A DNA stretch of 64,000 nt from Haloterrigena gelatinilytica (GCF_013342145.1 NZ_JABUQZ010000001.1:2356001-2420000); one strand, 5' to 3'. Shown: positions 35,328 through 44,890, counted from the first letter of the stretch. The notes: generated from the sequence alone by a model not told the origin. Made by a program: numbers and translations.

Positions 35328-36365
35328 TTAGATCTGGAGGCCTTCCTCCATGAGATGGATCAGTTGCTCTCGGGGGTTTATGTACTCCTGAAGTTCGCTA
35401 TCGATCCGTTGTATCACGTGAGGTAGGGTCTGTGGGTCAGAGAGATCGTCGCTAAGACGGTAAGTTGCCTCCGACACGTCGCTGGTATCGTAGAGGTTAC
35501 GAGCAAACGTCTGAAGTACCATCTCCTGCCACTCGTGTTCAACGTCACCCTCTGCGTCTACGGCACTCCCAGCCCGAACAAGCAGTTGCACCCACACACC
35601 GTAGCTCACCTGGTCGAGTATCACGTCACGCATCCGAGCCTCGGCCCCGACAGATCCTCTACTCTGGAGGACCTCGGCAATACGGGGATGGTCGGAGTTG
35701 ATCCACAATTTAGGACGACTCTCGTTCCGGAAGTCGAGGTAGTATAGCTTGTTCCCATCTGGGAGGTGAGCGTTTTGTGAGAAACGTACTCGCTCACCAT
35801 CAATGGCGGCTCGCTCTTCGTCGTCTGGGCGGTCAACGACGACGTAGTACAGCGTCCCACTAGCGACGCGGAAGTTCTTTTGCTCGGCATAATCGCTTGA
35901 TCCTTCTCCCGAATGAGATTCTGTGCGAACGAGATACGGACGTAGTTCGACAGTCCCTCGGACAGTGCTCTTCGGAACTTCTAGCGTGACGTTGTATTCA
36001 CCGGGCGTCGTAGGAGCTTCAGAAATGATGACCCGGTCACGGTAGATCGTTTCGTGACAGCGAATGGCTACATAGAGCTTGGCCGGAGGCTGTGCCCGTT
36101 CGTCCTGCGGAAAGACCGCTTGAACCGTCTCCTCAGGCAGGCGTAGTTTCCCGTAGAGAGTGATGGTTTCCCAATCCGGATCATCACTACTGTCGGATGA
36201 CGACACTGCCGACGCGAGGTTGATCTCTGTCTGTGCTGGGTTCAGTTCAAGTGCTGTTTGATTCCCGTCGTCAACGGTGAACGAGTCCAGTTCGAAGTCT
36301 ATTCCCTTATCCCGATAACTGAACGGAAGTGTCGTAGTACGGTGTCGCTGCGAGTGCCTGGTCAC
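35328..36365 (-). CDS. Middle protein of GHKL trio (left copy)
   Basis: A 345-residue protein without a recognised catalytic motif. The N-terminal 180 residues are strand-rich (GIDFELDSFTVDDG, WETITLYGKLRLPEE, GEYNVTLEVPKSTVRGTVELRPYLVRT). The C-terminal half is shared with its paralogue at 44890: RPKLWINSDHPRIAEVLQSRG, ARMRDVILDQVSYGVWVQLLVRAG versus NPQLYLNREHPQVVEVLNNSG, PRLRDVLYDYIEHSVWTQLLMQTA. The GTG start overlaps the stop of the GHKL gene (GTGA). It presumably forms a complex with the GHKL ATPase and the DUF6339 protein. Confidence 0.8.
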   Translation of the reverse strand: MTRHSQRHRTTTLPFSYRDKGIDFELDSFTVDDGNQTALELNPAQTEINLASAVSSSDSSDDPDWETITLYGKLRLPEETVQAVFPQDERAQPPAKLYVAIRCHETIYRDRVIISEAPTTPGEYNVTLEVPKSTVRGTVELRPYLVRTESHSGEGSSDYAEQKNFRVASGTLYYVVVDRPDDEERAAIDGERVRFSQNAHLPDGNKLYYLDFRNESRPKLWINSDHPRIAEVLQSRGSVGAEARMRDVILDQVSYGVWVQLLVRAGSAVDAEGDVEHEWQEMVLQTFARNLYDTSDVSEATYRLSDDLSDPQTLPHVIQRIDSELQEYINPREQLIHLMEEGLQI

Positions 36366-38266
36366 GCTTGATCCTCCTCTGGTGTCTGTAACTCTGCGAG
36401 TATCTCTAGTTGTGTCGCGCCGACATCACCGTGTACTAAGTCAGCGGCTTCATCAGAATGAGAACGACCAGAGAACGAGACTTCATTGACGTGTTCGTCG
36501 GCGACAAGGTGAGCGCATCCATCGTCGTACGACACGGTCACGCCGGATTGTTCGATCTCGACGTAGTCAATGGGAATGTCGTCGTAACGGGATCCGTCCT
36601 CACCAATACCGGTGAGTGAGATGTCGGCACTCCATCCATCGAACTCCTCTGAGAGTACTTTAATTCGACCAGATATCGTCCATGCGTCGCCATTGAAGCG
36701 CGACGAGCTGTCGATCTCAAAGGCAGGGTCGGCGGGCGACGTCGTGGATCGTGGATTCCCACTTCCGTGGATCGGGAATCGATTCAGAACGTTGTCGGAG
36801 AGGGAGTCGCCGTTGCTGCCCTTCGAGATCAAGTGACGGAGGCCGTCGCGCAGCGTTCCGAACATATCGTCAAGTGCCATCCGAAAGCCACGTTGATACT
36901 GCTCACGGAGATTCTCGGTGGACTCCCACTCGTCGTGTTCTGGTGGTTCGGCGAACCGAAGGAACCGGTCGATTTCCCGGTCACTCTTCGACGGAGTCCC
37001 TTCCGGCCGTGCTTCACCAGCGGCTAACACGCCGAAGAAGTTTCGGTCACCATAGGCGACACGGCTCTGGTCGTAGTACTTGACCACCATCCCTGCTCCC
37101 CGGAAGAGCGCGACATTATTCAGGTACGCATCGTTGTCTGCGGGGGATGCGAGACGTGCCGATAATCGGACTGAGCCGTCGGGAGTCTCAGTTCCATCGG
37201 CACGAGGCGGGAGCTTAACGGGAATATCAAGTCCAGCAACGTCTCCGGGGTCTACCAGCGTCTGAGCATCCGTAGTTCTCTCATCATATGCCTCGACGAA
37301 CGGTCGGATCGCCGGGACGCTCTCTACATCGGCCGTCAGTGTCTCGTCTGGCGTTTCGACCGTGATTTCGAGGTCTCCCCGATAGATCGCTGGCCAGAAG
37401 TACTTGACCGAAGCGTCAACGAATTCCTGTGCGAGGTCTTCAACCTCTGGTCGCTCGTCCCGCGTCGGATCCTGAAACTCAACGACCATAGCGCTCGTTC
37501 CGCTGACAGCGGGCCGTTCTACGTGCAGTTGTTCTGCGAGCCGCGACGCGTGCTCCCCCCAGAAGGACTCTGGGCGAGGGCCGTCGTCCGTCTCAATAGG
37601 CTGGCAAAGCCACCCCGCACCTTGGTACGTCGTATCGTCCTCCGGGAGTTGGTGTGTTGGGAATTTAGAGCGGGCGATGAGTCGCGGAGAATCGTCCTCA
37701 CGCACACTATGTGTGAGGTGCGAGTTGAAGACGACCGTCGAAGCACCCGAGAACGTCCAGAGTACGGACTTACCGAGGCCGTACGAGCCGCCGGCGGTGT
37801 CGTCTTGCTTGCTGCTGTAGAGTTCGTCGCGGACTAGCGCGGCGTAGTTCGAGTCTTCGTCCCAGCTTCCGGTCAAGCCGGTCGTGTTTCTGTCTTCAAC
37901 GACGAGGAGGCGGAGTTCGGCATCAGGGTCGTTGACTCGTTCGACGACCCGTTCGTAGCGATGGCCATTATGTGTGTCTGCGACCGCTCGCATCCGTTCA
38001 CCGAGTCTATCGTCCCAGCCGAGTCCGTCAAGGAACTCCTCTTTCTCGTCACCCGTGAGCGTGACGAAACGGAACGTCACTTCAACTGGATCGCCATTCG
38101 GGAGGCCCTGATCGTTCGCGTTTTGGAGGACCTCACGGACGAACGCCTCGGAGTCATGGTCAACGGCGTGTTTGGTCGGATCGTCACCGTAGCGTGGCGC
38201 TCCTGGTCCACCACTGAAGAAGAACCATTCGACCGCTTCGTTGATTTGTATCTGCTCCTGATCCAT
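36362..38266 (-). CDS. GHKL ATPase, MORC/Hsp90-like (left copy)
   Basis: A 634-residue ATPase. The N-box is FVREVLQNANDQG (about 45-57; Glu and Asn for Mg-ATP), the G1-like box is LLVVEDRNTTGLTG (about 118-131) and the G2 box is GGSYGLGKSVLW (about 158-169). The order matches the MutL/MORC/Hsp90 type, and a large S5-like region (FWPAIYRGDLEITVETPD, VALFRGAGMVVKYYD) follows. Prokaryotic MORC-like GHKL ATPases are known from restriction-modification neighbourhoods. A paralogue lies at 43001 in the opposite orientation. It heads a minus-strand trio and is divergent from the cytosine methyltransferase at 38456. Confidence 0.88.
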   Translation of the reverse strand: MDQEQIQINEAVEWFFFSGGPGAPRYGDDPTKHAVDHDSEAFVREVLQNANDQGLPNGDPVEVTFRFVTLTGDEKEEFLDGLGWDDRLGERMRAVADTHNGHRYERVVERVNDPDAELRLLVVEDRNTTGLTGSWDEDSNYAALVRDELYSSKQDDTAGGSYGLGKSVLWTFSGASTVVFNSHLTHSVREDDSPRLIARSKFPTHQLPEDDTTYQGAGWLCQPIETDDGPRPESFWGEHASRLAEQLHVERPAVSGTSAMVVEFQDPTRDERPEVEDLAQEFVDASVKYFWPAIYRGDLEITVETPDETLTADVESVPAIRPFVEAYDERTTDAQTLVDPGDVAGLDIPVKLPPRADGTETPDGSVRLSARLASPADNDAYLNNVALFRGAGMVVKYYDQSRVAYGDRNFFGVLAAGEARPEGTPSKSDREIDRFLRFAEPPEHDEWESTENLREQYQRGFRMALDDMFGTLRDGLRHLISKGSNGDSLSDNVLNRFPIHGSGNPRSTTSPADPAFEIDSSSRFNGDAWTISGRIKVLSEEFDGWSADISLTGIGEDGSRYDDIPIDYVEIEQSGVTVSYDDGCAHLVADEHVNEVSFSGRSHSDEAADLVHGDVGATQLEILAELQTPEEDQA

Positions 38267-38455
38267 GTGAGAAACCGGTATGTCCGTACGGAACTAAGAC
38301 CACCTAGTTAGTATTACTGTTACGAGTTGATGGAGTCCGGTCAGTCGGAACAAGCAGAGGTTCTAATCGGGTGCTGTCACTCTTCACGCGGTAGGATGTA
38401 GTCGGGTTGGTGTCGTTGCCGAACGCTTATGTGACGATACGCAAGAAAGAGGGTT
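38267..38455. promoter_or_regulatory. Divergent promoter region between GHKL trio and methyltransferase
   Basis: About 190 bases hold the start signals for both the left trio (minus strand) and the methyltransferase set (plus strand). ACTAGGTGGTCTTAG-like AT-rich sequence near 38300-38325 is the best candidate for the minus-strand promoter. The shared control region would allow joint regulation of the two halves. Confidence 0.4.
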
Positions 38456-39571
38456 ATGAAGGTAGCCGCAGTGGATCTGTTCTGCGGGGCCGGCGGACTC
38501 AGTTATGGCCTCCAGCAAGCCGGCATCTCGGTCGTTGCAGGGATTGATCATGACCGAGACTGTGAGCACCCGTACGAACAGAACATAAACGGCGAATACG
38601 TACGAGCGGACATCCCCGCGTTGGCACAGGATCCCGAACCAATCGCACAGATGTATCCGTGGGATGCAGACCTAAAGGTCCTCGCAGCATGCGCACCTTG
38701 TCAACCATACTCTACGATGGGACATTCGAAGGGAGAGGGCCACGAGGACCATCAAAAATGGGGGCTGCTAAACGAGGTGTCACGGATCGTAGAGTACGTT
38801 GAACCGGACGTAGTCGTCACCGAAAACGTACTCCAAGTGAAACAGGAGGATGGCGTCTACGACGCGTTCATCGAGAGCCTTGAATCCCAAGGTTATCAGG
38901 TCAACAGCGACGATAACAAGAACGTCTATTGTCCCGAATACGGAATCCCACAGAAGCGGAAGCGGTGGGTTGTCATGGCGTCCAAGCGTGGCTCCCTCTC
39001 TCTGCCCGACCCCCCGATTCAGAACGAGGACGACTATCCAACGGTCAAGAACACGATCGATCACTTGCCACCAATTGAAGCTGGAGAAGTTAGTGACGTG
39101 AACGACGTGCATAGAGCACGTTCTCTCTCGAAAAAGAACCTGGAACGTATCGATAACATGGAGCCCGGTGGAGATTGGACTCTCTGGGAAGAGGCGGGCC
39201 TTGATCACCTCCTTGCAGACTGCCACCGGAAGGCAAGTGGACGGTCGTACAAGGCACCCTACAGCCGGATGCGACCCGACGAACCCTCTCCGACGATCAC
39301 GACGCAGTTCTACAATTACGGGAGTGGTCGCTTCGGACACTACGATACAGATCAGAATCGGGCACTCTCACTCCTCGAGGGAGCATTGCTTCAGACATTC
39401 CCGGAGGACTACGACTTCTACGACGAGTGGGAGGACGTCGGCGTGTCAAACCTGGGCCGAATGATCGGTAATGCAGTCCCCCCGAAGCTCGGTGAGTACA
39501 TGGGAAAGGCGATCCTCTCGCACGTCGGCGCGGCAGCGCCGTCTGTTGAGTCCACCGTCGCCGACGATTGA
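38456..39571 (+). CDS. DNA (cytosine-5-)methyltransferase
   Basis: A 371-residue C5-methylase with all key motifs in order: I DLFCGAGGLS (7-16), IV with the catalytic Cys in ACAPCQPYS (81-83 PCQ), VI VVTENV, VIII QKRKRW, and IX/X RMIGNAVPPKLG near the C-terminus. The target-recognition region lies between about 190 and 300. It transfers a methyl group from SAM to cytosine C5 in a DNA site not deducible here. It could serve as drmMII for the DISARM set 7.4 kb upstream or, more likely from position, as the modifying enzyme of the GHKL/GIY-YIG cluster. It is followed after 10 bases by a glycosylase gene. Confidence 0.93.
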   Translation: MKVAAVDLFCGAGGLSYGLQQAGISVVAGIDHDRDCEHPYEQNINGEYVRADIPALAQDPEPIAQMYPWDADLKVLAACAPCQPYSTMGHSKGEGHEDHQKWGLLNEVSRIVEYVEPDVVVTENVLQVKQEDGVYDAFIESLESQGYQVNSDDNKNVYCPEYGIPQKRKRWVVMASKRGSLSLPDPPIQNEDDYPTVKNTIDHLPPIEAGEVSDVNDVHRARSLSKKNLERIDNMEPGGDWTLWEEAGLDHLLADCHRKASGRSYKAPYSRMRPDEPSPTITTQFYNYGSGRFGHYDTDQNRALSLLEGALLQTFPEDYDFYDEWEDVGVSNLGRMIGNAVPPKLGEYMGKAILSHVGAAAPSVESTVADD

Positions 39572-39581
39572 GTGAGAACTG

Positions 39582-40217
39582 ATGTCGTCTGAGATGGAGC
39601 ACCGATTTCGGACAAACCTGCTTGAATGGGGGAAGGAGAACCGCCGCGAATACCCGTGGCGGGAACCGGATCGAACACTGTACGAGGTATTCATAGCGGA
39701 GTTCTTCCTGACTCAGACACCGGCTGACAACGTTGCAGGGGTCTATCCGAGGTTCCTGGAACGGTTCCCCACGCTGGAAGAGCTAGCGGAGGCCAGTGAG
39801 CACGAACTCGTCGAAGTTATTGAGCCCCTCGGATTCCAAAACATGCGCGCAGAGGCGCTGAAGCAGATCGCCTCAACGTACGACCACCTCCCCACCGAGC
39901 CGGAATCGCTGATGGAACTTCCGCGAGTGGGCCGGTACGTGGCGAACGCCACGTTGTGCTTTGCTCGTGGTGACCGATTGCCGGTACTTGACAGGAACGT
40001 CGAGAGGGTGTACAGTCGAGTATTTCGAGATGCATGGCCCGAAACAGAAGCGGATCAGTTGGCTTTCACGCAGAGACTGGTGCCTGATGACGCCCGTGCG
40101 TACAACCTCGCCCTGCTTGATTTCGGTGCGCTGGTCTGTCAGACTGAACCGTTGTGTGAGCAGTGTTTCGCCAACGAGTATTGTGTCTACTTCCAAAAAT
40201 CGAGAAGGAGTGCATAG
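39582..40217 (+). CDS. HhH-GPD DNA glycosylase, likely T/G-mismatch type, linked to methyltransferase
   Basis: A 211-residue member of the Nth/MutY family. The helix-hairpin-helix is LPRVGRYVANATL (about 113-125), the catalytic Asp is D137 in PVLDRNVERV, and four Cys (186, 192, 195, 201) form an iron-sulfur site with C-x5-C-x2-C-x5-C spacing. At the place of the Nth catalytic Lys (LPGVGRKTAN) there is Tyr119. Tyr at that position is the hallmark of Mig-type thymine glycosylases, which remove T from T/G mismatches arising by deamination of 5-methylcytosine. Being 10 bases downstream of a C5-methylase fits exactly that repair role, as Mig and Vsr do in other modification systems. Confidence 0.88.
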   Translation: MSSEMEHRFRTNLLEWGKENRREYPWREPDRTLYEVFIAEFFLTQTPADNVAGVYPRFLERFPTLEELAEASEHELVEVIEPLGFQNMRAEALKQIASTYDHLPTEPESLMELPRVGRYVANATLCFARGDRLPVLDRNVERVYSRVFRDAWPETEADQLAFTQRLVPDDARAYNLALLDFGALVCQTEPLCEQCFANEYCVYFQKSRRSA

Positions 40218-40495
40218 CGCTACGAGATCGCCGGCAGTTGTTCTTGGGATGCTGTCGTATGACCAAATCGCGTTATGTATCCAGCACGACCACTGGAACT
40301 TCCCACCGTGTAGGGTTTCCGACAGAACCGGTGAGTTGGACTATACTTTAGTACCGTTTTCAGATGGAGGCTTTAAATTGGGTCAATGTCTAAGCGCATA
40401 GCAGTGACAATCTACGTGAACGCTACACGGGTCTGCCCTACCAGATATTCTCTTAGTGGCTTCCAGCGAGCTGAACCAGTTATGGGTGGTTCTGC
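40218..40495. other. Gap between glycosylase and methyltransferase-like gene
   Basis: About 280 bases. No gene supported. AT-rich sequence around 40350-40375 could include a promoter for the next gene. Confidence 0.35.
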
Positions 40496-41269
40496 GTGAC
40501 ATCAGATGGAGAGACCACACGCGAAGAGCCACTTATCCTCCACTGTTTCGCAGACTACGGAACGGAATCAGAGGTACTCAGCGACTTTGGCAACGTAATT
40601 CGTGTCGGAATTGACCCCAAGGACACGAACGAAAGTGCGCCGATCAAGGCAGACGCCCACATTGAAGAAAAAGAGTGGGACCTACCGATAGAGGACGGCA
40701 CTACGTTCGATCTCGGGCTGTTCCACCCGGTCTGCTCACGGTGGGCCGCGACGACGAGTATCTCGGGGGATCCCGATGAGCACGAGAACATGATCCCGAG
40801 TGCACGGATACTCGCCGAGAAGTACTGTGATCACTACGTCATCGAAAACGTTCCGCGCGCACCCCTTAACGATCCCGTTGTGTTGAACGGGCGGATGTTT
40901 GGTATGCCGATCGAATACGAACGCGCGTTCGAGACTTCGTTCAAGGTTCCACAGCCACCCCGTGAGAAACGGTTCTTGACTACAGATGGATCGTCTGAGA
41001 AAGCTGAGACCTCGTCGTTCTTCTTCTCCGAACGGTCCAGAGAGTGGTGGGCAGCGGTCAAAAACTACTCACCAAGGTCGTATCCGAAGAGTCACATAGC
41101 GAAGAACGCGATTCCCGCGCCATTCATTTACTACCTGGTTCGGGTGTGGTTGATGGTGTACGAGGACGAACAAGGAATCTCGGAGGGGCGAGTGGACTAC
41201 TCCGACTACAATGAGCGAATGGACATCAAGCGCAAAAGTGAGGACAACCGTCAGTTAGACGAGTTCTGA
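40496..41269 (+). CDS. Divergent DNA methyltransferase-like protein
   Basis: A 257-residue protein beginning with GTG. It has the layout of a short, phage-type C5 methylase: a first strand with cofactor-like loop (ILHCFADYGTESEVLSDFG), an acidic second strand (RVGIDPKDTN), the sequence FHPVCSRWAATTS where the catalytic PCQ loop should be, the motif VI IENVPRAPLNDPVVLNGRMFG and a C-terminal AIPAPFIYYLVRVW resembling motif X. The glycine-rich motif I is poor, and PCQ is changed to PVC, so the Cys is shifted; activity is uncertain. It may have become a non-catalytic or differently acting DNA-recognising subunit. Confidence 0.7.
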   Translation: MTSDGETTREEPLILHCFADYGTESEVLSDFGNVIRVGIDPKDTNESAPIKADAHIEEKEWDLPIEDGTTFDLGLFHPVCSRWAATTSISGDPDEHENMIPSARILAEKYCDHYVIENVPRAPLNDPVVLNGRMFGMPIEYERAFETSFKVPQPPREKRFLTTDGSSEKAETSSFFFSERSREWWAAVKNYSPRSYPKSHIAKNAIPAPFIYYLVRVWLMVYEDEQGISEGRVDYSDYNERMDIKRKSEDNRQLDEF

Positions 41270-41335
41270 TGTGACACAAAACAGGTATCCGATACGGACA
41301 AGTGGATCGCAGGTTTCGGTAAGAGGTACAGTCTG

Positions 41336-42862
41336 ATGGGCGAGAACAAGTGTCACGTATATCTGGATCGAGAGTCAAACTCGTCGTACGTCGGGGACCC
41401 GTTCGTCGGTGTGCCCATCTCCCGCGACATCATTGAAGCCGTCGCTACTCAGTATCACGTAGAGTCCCATTCACTCGCCAGAGCCCTGCGAGAAGTGCGA
41501 AACACGTCCGTGATTAACGTTGAAACCCTCTTCACGGGTTTTGATCCTCTTCCTGTCGGTAGAAGTGACGATGGGCTGTTGTACGTACTAGCCGAGGCGG
41601 ACGGATGTTGGGACACTGTGGCCAGCCGAATCGGACTCACAGAAGATGGCCGAGAAGCCGTAGCGGCCGCTCACGACTGGCAAGTCCGAGAAGTGATTAA
41701 AGACAGAGAAGTGAGAGGTGGCGGCGGGTTCGTCGTCTCCTGCTCGGAGTTTCCCGTAGACGCTATTGACGATATCGTAGCGGTGGTGGCCAAGACCAGA
41801 CTGACGAATCGACAGGCGACGTCTTGGATCCTCTCACAGTACGTCCCAGGTAGTGATGCAATCGCCCGAATACTCTCGGTCCCCGAGTCGATCGTTCAGT
41901 CGGAGCTCGCCACCGTTGACCAGGCTACGCGGCAGAGCGCGGCAGAGATACGAACTCTCAACGTCCCCGGACCACTCACTCGCCTTGAACCGGAGCCCCA
42001 GGCCTCAACGTGGATGGGGCTTAATTGGTCTAGATGGTTCGACCTTCAAGACTGGAAAACGCTCCGTAAAGAACTGCCACGCCGCCCAGGCCTCTACCGA
42101 GTTCGACACTCAGAACTCCCGGGATTGATGTACATTGGGGAGTCGGGATCCGAGGGAGGCGTTCGACAGCGCGTAGGGTTAGGTCTGTCAGCCGGAGTAA
42201 ATGAATCAAATCAACAGACTAGTGACAAACACGGTGCTGCCCATCCTCTCCAGCAAATTACTGAGATCGCGGGGGGTAAGATGGAGGTCTCTGTTACTAC
42301 ACCTCCAATATCGTCGAATCAAAGACATCGCCGCGCCATAGAGGCGACTCTGGTGGCGGTCTGTCGGCGAGAAATTGGCTGGACACCTATGGTCCAACTG
42401 AACCGAGAGCCTGCTGTGCACGTAAGCGACTCCGACGGCGAGTTACATCATGAGTTAAGGGACATCGCAGAACGGTCCTCATACACCGTACCGTCGTGGC
42501 AGCCCTGGCGTGATGTGACCGCCCCACAATGGGTGGGTCTCAACTGGACCGAGAGCCGTCCGCTCTCTGAGCGAGACGGGATCAACAGTAGTGGAGTACA
42601 TGCGTTTCGACTGTGGCGGGAGGATCAAACGGGGGAATGGTGGGATCAAACGGTCCAAGAAGTGGGTACGACCGGATCGATATCAAGTCGGCTGTTCAAA
42701 CTGCAGAACGAGTATGGAGACGAGATGCGTTTCTCTGTCGTCACCCTTGACGGGCTAAGCTCTGACACACAACGTCGGTCGCGTGAACTCAGAGAAACCC
42801 GCTACGATCTCGTCGGCGCACACTACCTGGCCACTGGCACTCCCCCGAAGGCACAGTTCTGA
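41336..42862 (+). CDS. GIY-YIG nuclease-like protein, candidate restriction effector
   Basis: A 508-residue protein. The GIY-YIG domain is in the middle: RPGLYRVRHSELPGLMYIGESG (GLY near 252 and YIG near 266), an Arg in GGVRQRVGLGL, and the metal-binding Glu in RRAIEATLVAVCRREIG with a late Asn (VQLN). The N-terminal 230 residues are helical and unassigned. The C-terminal 130 residues begin with the same lead-in (WVGLNWTESRP versus WMGLNWSRWF) and look like a second, degenerate GIY-YIG copy (GVHAFRLWREDQTGEWW). Placed between methylase genes and a GHKL trio, it is the best candidate for the DNA-cutting subunit. Confidence 0.78.
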   Translation: MGENKCHVYLDRESNSSYVGDPFVGVPISRDIIEAVATQYHVESHSLARALREVRNTSVINVETLFTGFDPLPVGRSDDGLLYVLAEADGCWDTVASRIGLTEDGREAVAAAHDWQVREVIKDREVRGGGGFVVSCSEFPVDAIDDIVAVVAKTRLTNRQATSWILSQYVPGSDAIARILSVPESIVQSELATVDQATRQSAAEIRTLNVPGPLTRLEPEPQASTWMGLNWSRWFDLQDWKTLRKELPRRPGLYRVRHSELPGLMYIGESGSEGGVRQRVGLGLSAGVNESNQQTSDKHGAAHPLQQITEIAGGKMEVSVTTPPISSNQRHRRAIEATLVAVCRREIGWTPMVQLNREPAVHVSDSDGELHHELRDIAERSSYTVPSWQPWRDVTAPQWVGLNWTESRPLSERDGINSSGVHAFRLWREDQTGEWWDQTVQEVGTTGSISSRLFKLQNEYGDEMRFSVVTLDGLSSDTQRRSRELRETRYDLVGAHYLATGTPPKAQF

Positions 42863-43000
42863 CCCCAATCGGGGGACTACACCGGCGACGTACCGCACAT
42901 ATTTATGTCGGAAGGGGAGAGTTGTGGCAATTATGAATCGTAGCACACACTTTTCCGACATATCTGGGGTCACACCCGCTAGTGCCAGTGGGGTGTCGTG

Positions 43001-44890
43001 ATGAGCGGTCAGTGGGGATTCACCACGTCTCGACCAACTGATGCTCGGTACGGTGACGACGTCGCAAAGTACGCGATGTCGCACGGTGAACCGGGGCTGA
43101 AGACGTTCGTTCGGGAGGTATTGCAGAACTCGAATGACGCACGGTTGGACAACGATCAACCAGCACGGGTCACGTTCAAGTTGGAATCCTTACAGGGTGA
43201 CGAGGCAATAGAGTACCTTAGAGCACTTGATATCGAGACGTGGTCCGAACACGCTAATTTAGCGACAGATACGGAGAGCGGCAAGCACATCGCTGAGGCG
43301 ATCAAGCGCATAAAAGACGACGAGAAGATCCGTATTCTGACCATCGAGGACGAAAACACAGAGGGTCTACTCGGTGAGGAGAACGCCGACGAATCAAACT
43401 TTACCGCTCTGGTCCGCGACGTCCTGTTCAGCAGTAAATCAGGGGATACTGCCGGCGGGAGTTACGGTCTGGGGAAGGCTGTCCTCTGGCTGTACTCGGG
43501 CCTGTCACTCGTCATGTTCAACTCAACGTTGAGCGAACCCGACCCGAAAGACAAGTCCCCCCGATTGATCGGTCGGACGCGCTTGCCGACGCACAAGTCG
43601 GAGGACGGCGATACGGTGTACCAAGGGCACGGTTGGTACGGTGGTCTGAACGGCAATGAGGAGGGTGCAAGGCCGGAGTCCATCTGGGGAGAAGAAGCTG
43701 AAGCGATAGCGGATGGCCTCCAGTTGGGTCGTCCGGACGGACCAGGAACGAGCATCCAAGTTGTGGACTTCCGGGTACCTACAGCGGAAGAGCGACTGGA
43801 CAACGAAGAGTTAGCGGACCAGATCACGGAGATGGCAATCGAATGGTTCTGGCCCGCGATTTATCGTGGCGATCTGGAGGTAGCAGTCAAAGTAGAAGGT
43901 GAGACGAAGCAAGCAAGTATCGACGAGTATCCGCAGTACGAACCCTTTACGAGCTGTCTGGACGACCGTGCTAACTCGGTCAGCCAGCTGGACGAACCTG
44001 GAGATGTCGCGCAAGCGGCCATATCACTTGACGTCCCAGAGAAGAGTGACGGGAGTAGCGGTGCAGACGGCCAACTTGATTTGCTAGTTCGGCGTGCAGA
44101 TACGAGCGAGTATCAGCATCAGAACGAGGTGGCGTTCGTTCGAGGTTCGGGGATGGTTGTTGAGTACTACGACCGAAACCGAGTCGTTGTCGGGAACCAG
44201 GACTTCCACGCCGTCCTCCTCGGTGGGCGCGCGCGACCTTGGGGAACCGATGAAAGTCCACGAGACGCAGACACTATCGTTGAAGAATTCTTGACCGCTG
44301 CGGAGCCACCTCAGCACGACGAGTGGGTGCGAACGGAGACACTGGCGAACACCTACTCTCGGGGATTCCGGACCGCAGTAGAGGGTATCAAGTCTGACGT
44401 GACCGAAACGTTACGTGGACTCGTCGCACCTGACGTTGACAGAGGCGCGACTGGACCTCAGCGTCTGGGAAACCGGTTCAAAATCGGAAACGAATCACGA
44501 AGTGGTCGTTCTGATCGTGAGTCACCCAGTAGTCAGCGTGTCACTGGAAACACGAACATCTCGTTCGACGAGGTGTACACACACTGGTCGTTCAACGGTG
44601 AGGTGGAGCCTTTGAGCGACCGTAACGAGATACGGGCAGTCACCGTCTCACTGGTCCGGATGGCAGAGGAGAGAGCGACATCGGATCGCCTCCCCGTACA
44701 GAACATCTCGTCAGATACGGCTGGGGTCTCGATATCGCTCCCAGAACAGAAGGGAGTCCAAGTGGGACGGCTGGAGCCAGCACCTGGCACATCGAAGATT
44801 TCCTTTGAGGGAATCTCAACGGAGGACCACAGACAAGTAGAAACCAGATTGAAGGTATCGGTTGACGTGGCAGAACGGAGGGACGAGTAA
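43001..44890 (+). CDS. GHKL ATPase, MORC/Hsp90-like (right copy)
   Basis: A 629-residue paralogue of the protein at 36362. The N-box is FVREVLQNSNDAR, the G1-like box ILTIEDENTEGLLG and the G2 box GGSYGLGKAVLW. The later region FWPAIYRGDLEVAVKVEGE and VAFVRGSGMVVEYYDRNRVVVG matches box for box. The N-terminus is about 15 residues shorter than that of the left copy. ATG at 43001 is used; a GTG at 42998 is in frame. It is the first gene of the right trio and shares a TAATG overlap with the next gene. Confidence 0.88.
   Translation: MSGQWGFTTSRPTDARYGDDVAKYAMSHGEPGLKTFVREVLQNSNDARLDNDQPARVTFKLESLQGDEAIEYLRALDIETWSEHANLATDTESGKHIAEAIKRIKDDEKIRILTIEDENTEGLLGEENADESNFTALVRDVLFSSKSGDTAGGSYGLGKAVLWLYSGLSLVMFNSTLSEPDPKDKSPRLIGRTRLPTHKSEDGDTVYQGHGWYGGLNGNEEGARPESIWGEEAEAIADGLQLGRPDGPGTSIQVVDFRVPTAEERLDNEELADQITEMAIEWFWPAIYRGDLEVAVKVEGETKQASIDEYPQYEPFTSCLDDRANSVSQLDEPGDVAQAAISLDVPEKSDGSSGADGQLDLLVRRADTSEYQHQNEVAFVRGSGMVVEYYDRNRVVVGNQDFHAVLLGGRARPWGTDESPRDADTIVEEFLTAAEPPQHDEWVRTETLANTYSRGFRTAVEGIKSDVTETLRGLVAPDVDRGATGPQRLGNRFKIGNESRSGRSDRESPSSQRVTGNTNISFDEVYTHWSFNGEVEPLSDRNEIRAVTVSLVRMAEERATSDRLPVQNISSDTAGVSISLPEQKGVQVGRLEPAPGTSKISFEGISTEDHRQVETRLKVSVDVAERRDE

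Noticed and set aside
38456-39571. Naming the cytosine methyltransferase drmMII
   Set aside because: It is 7.4 kb from drmC with reversed genes between, and is next to the GHKL and glycosylase genes; sequence alone cannot decide.
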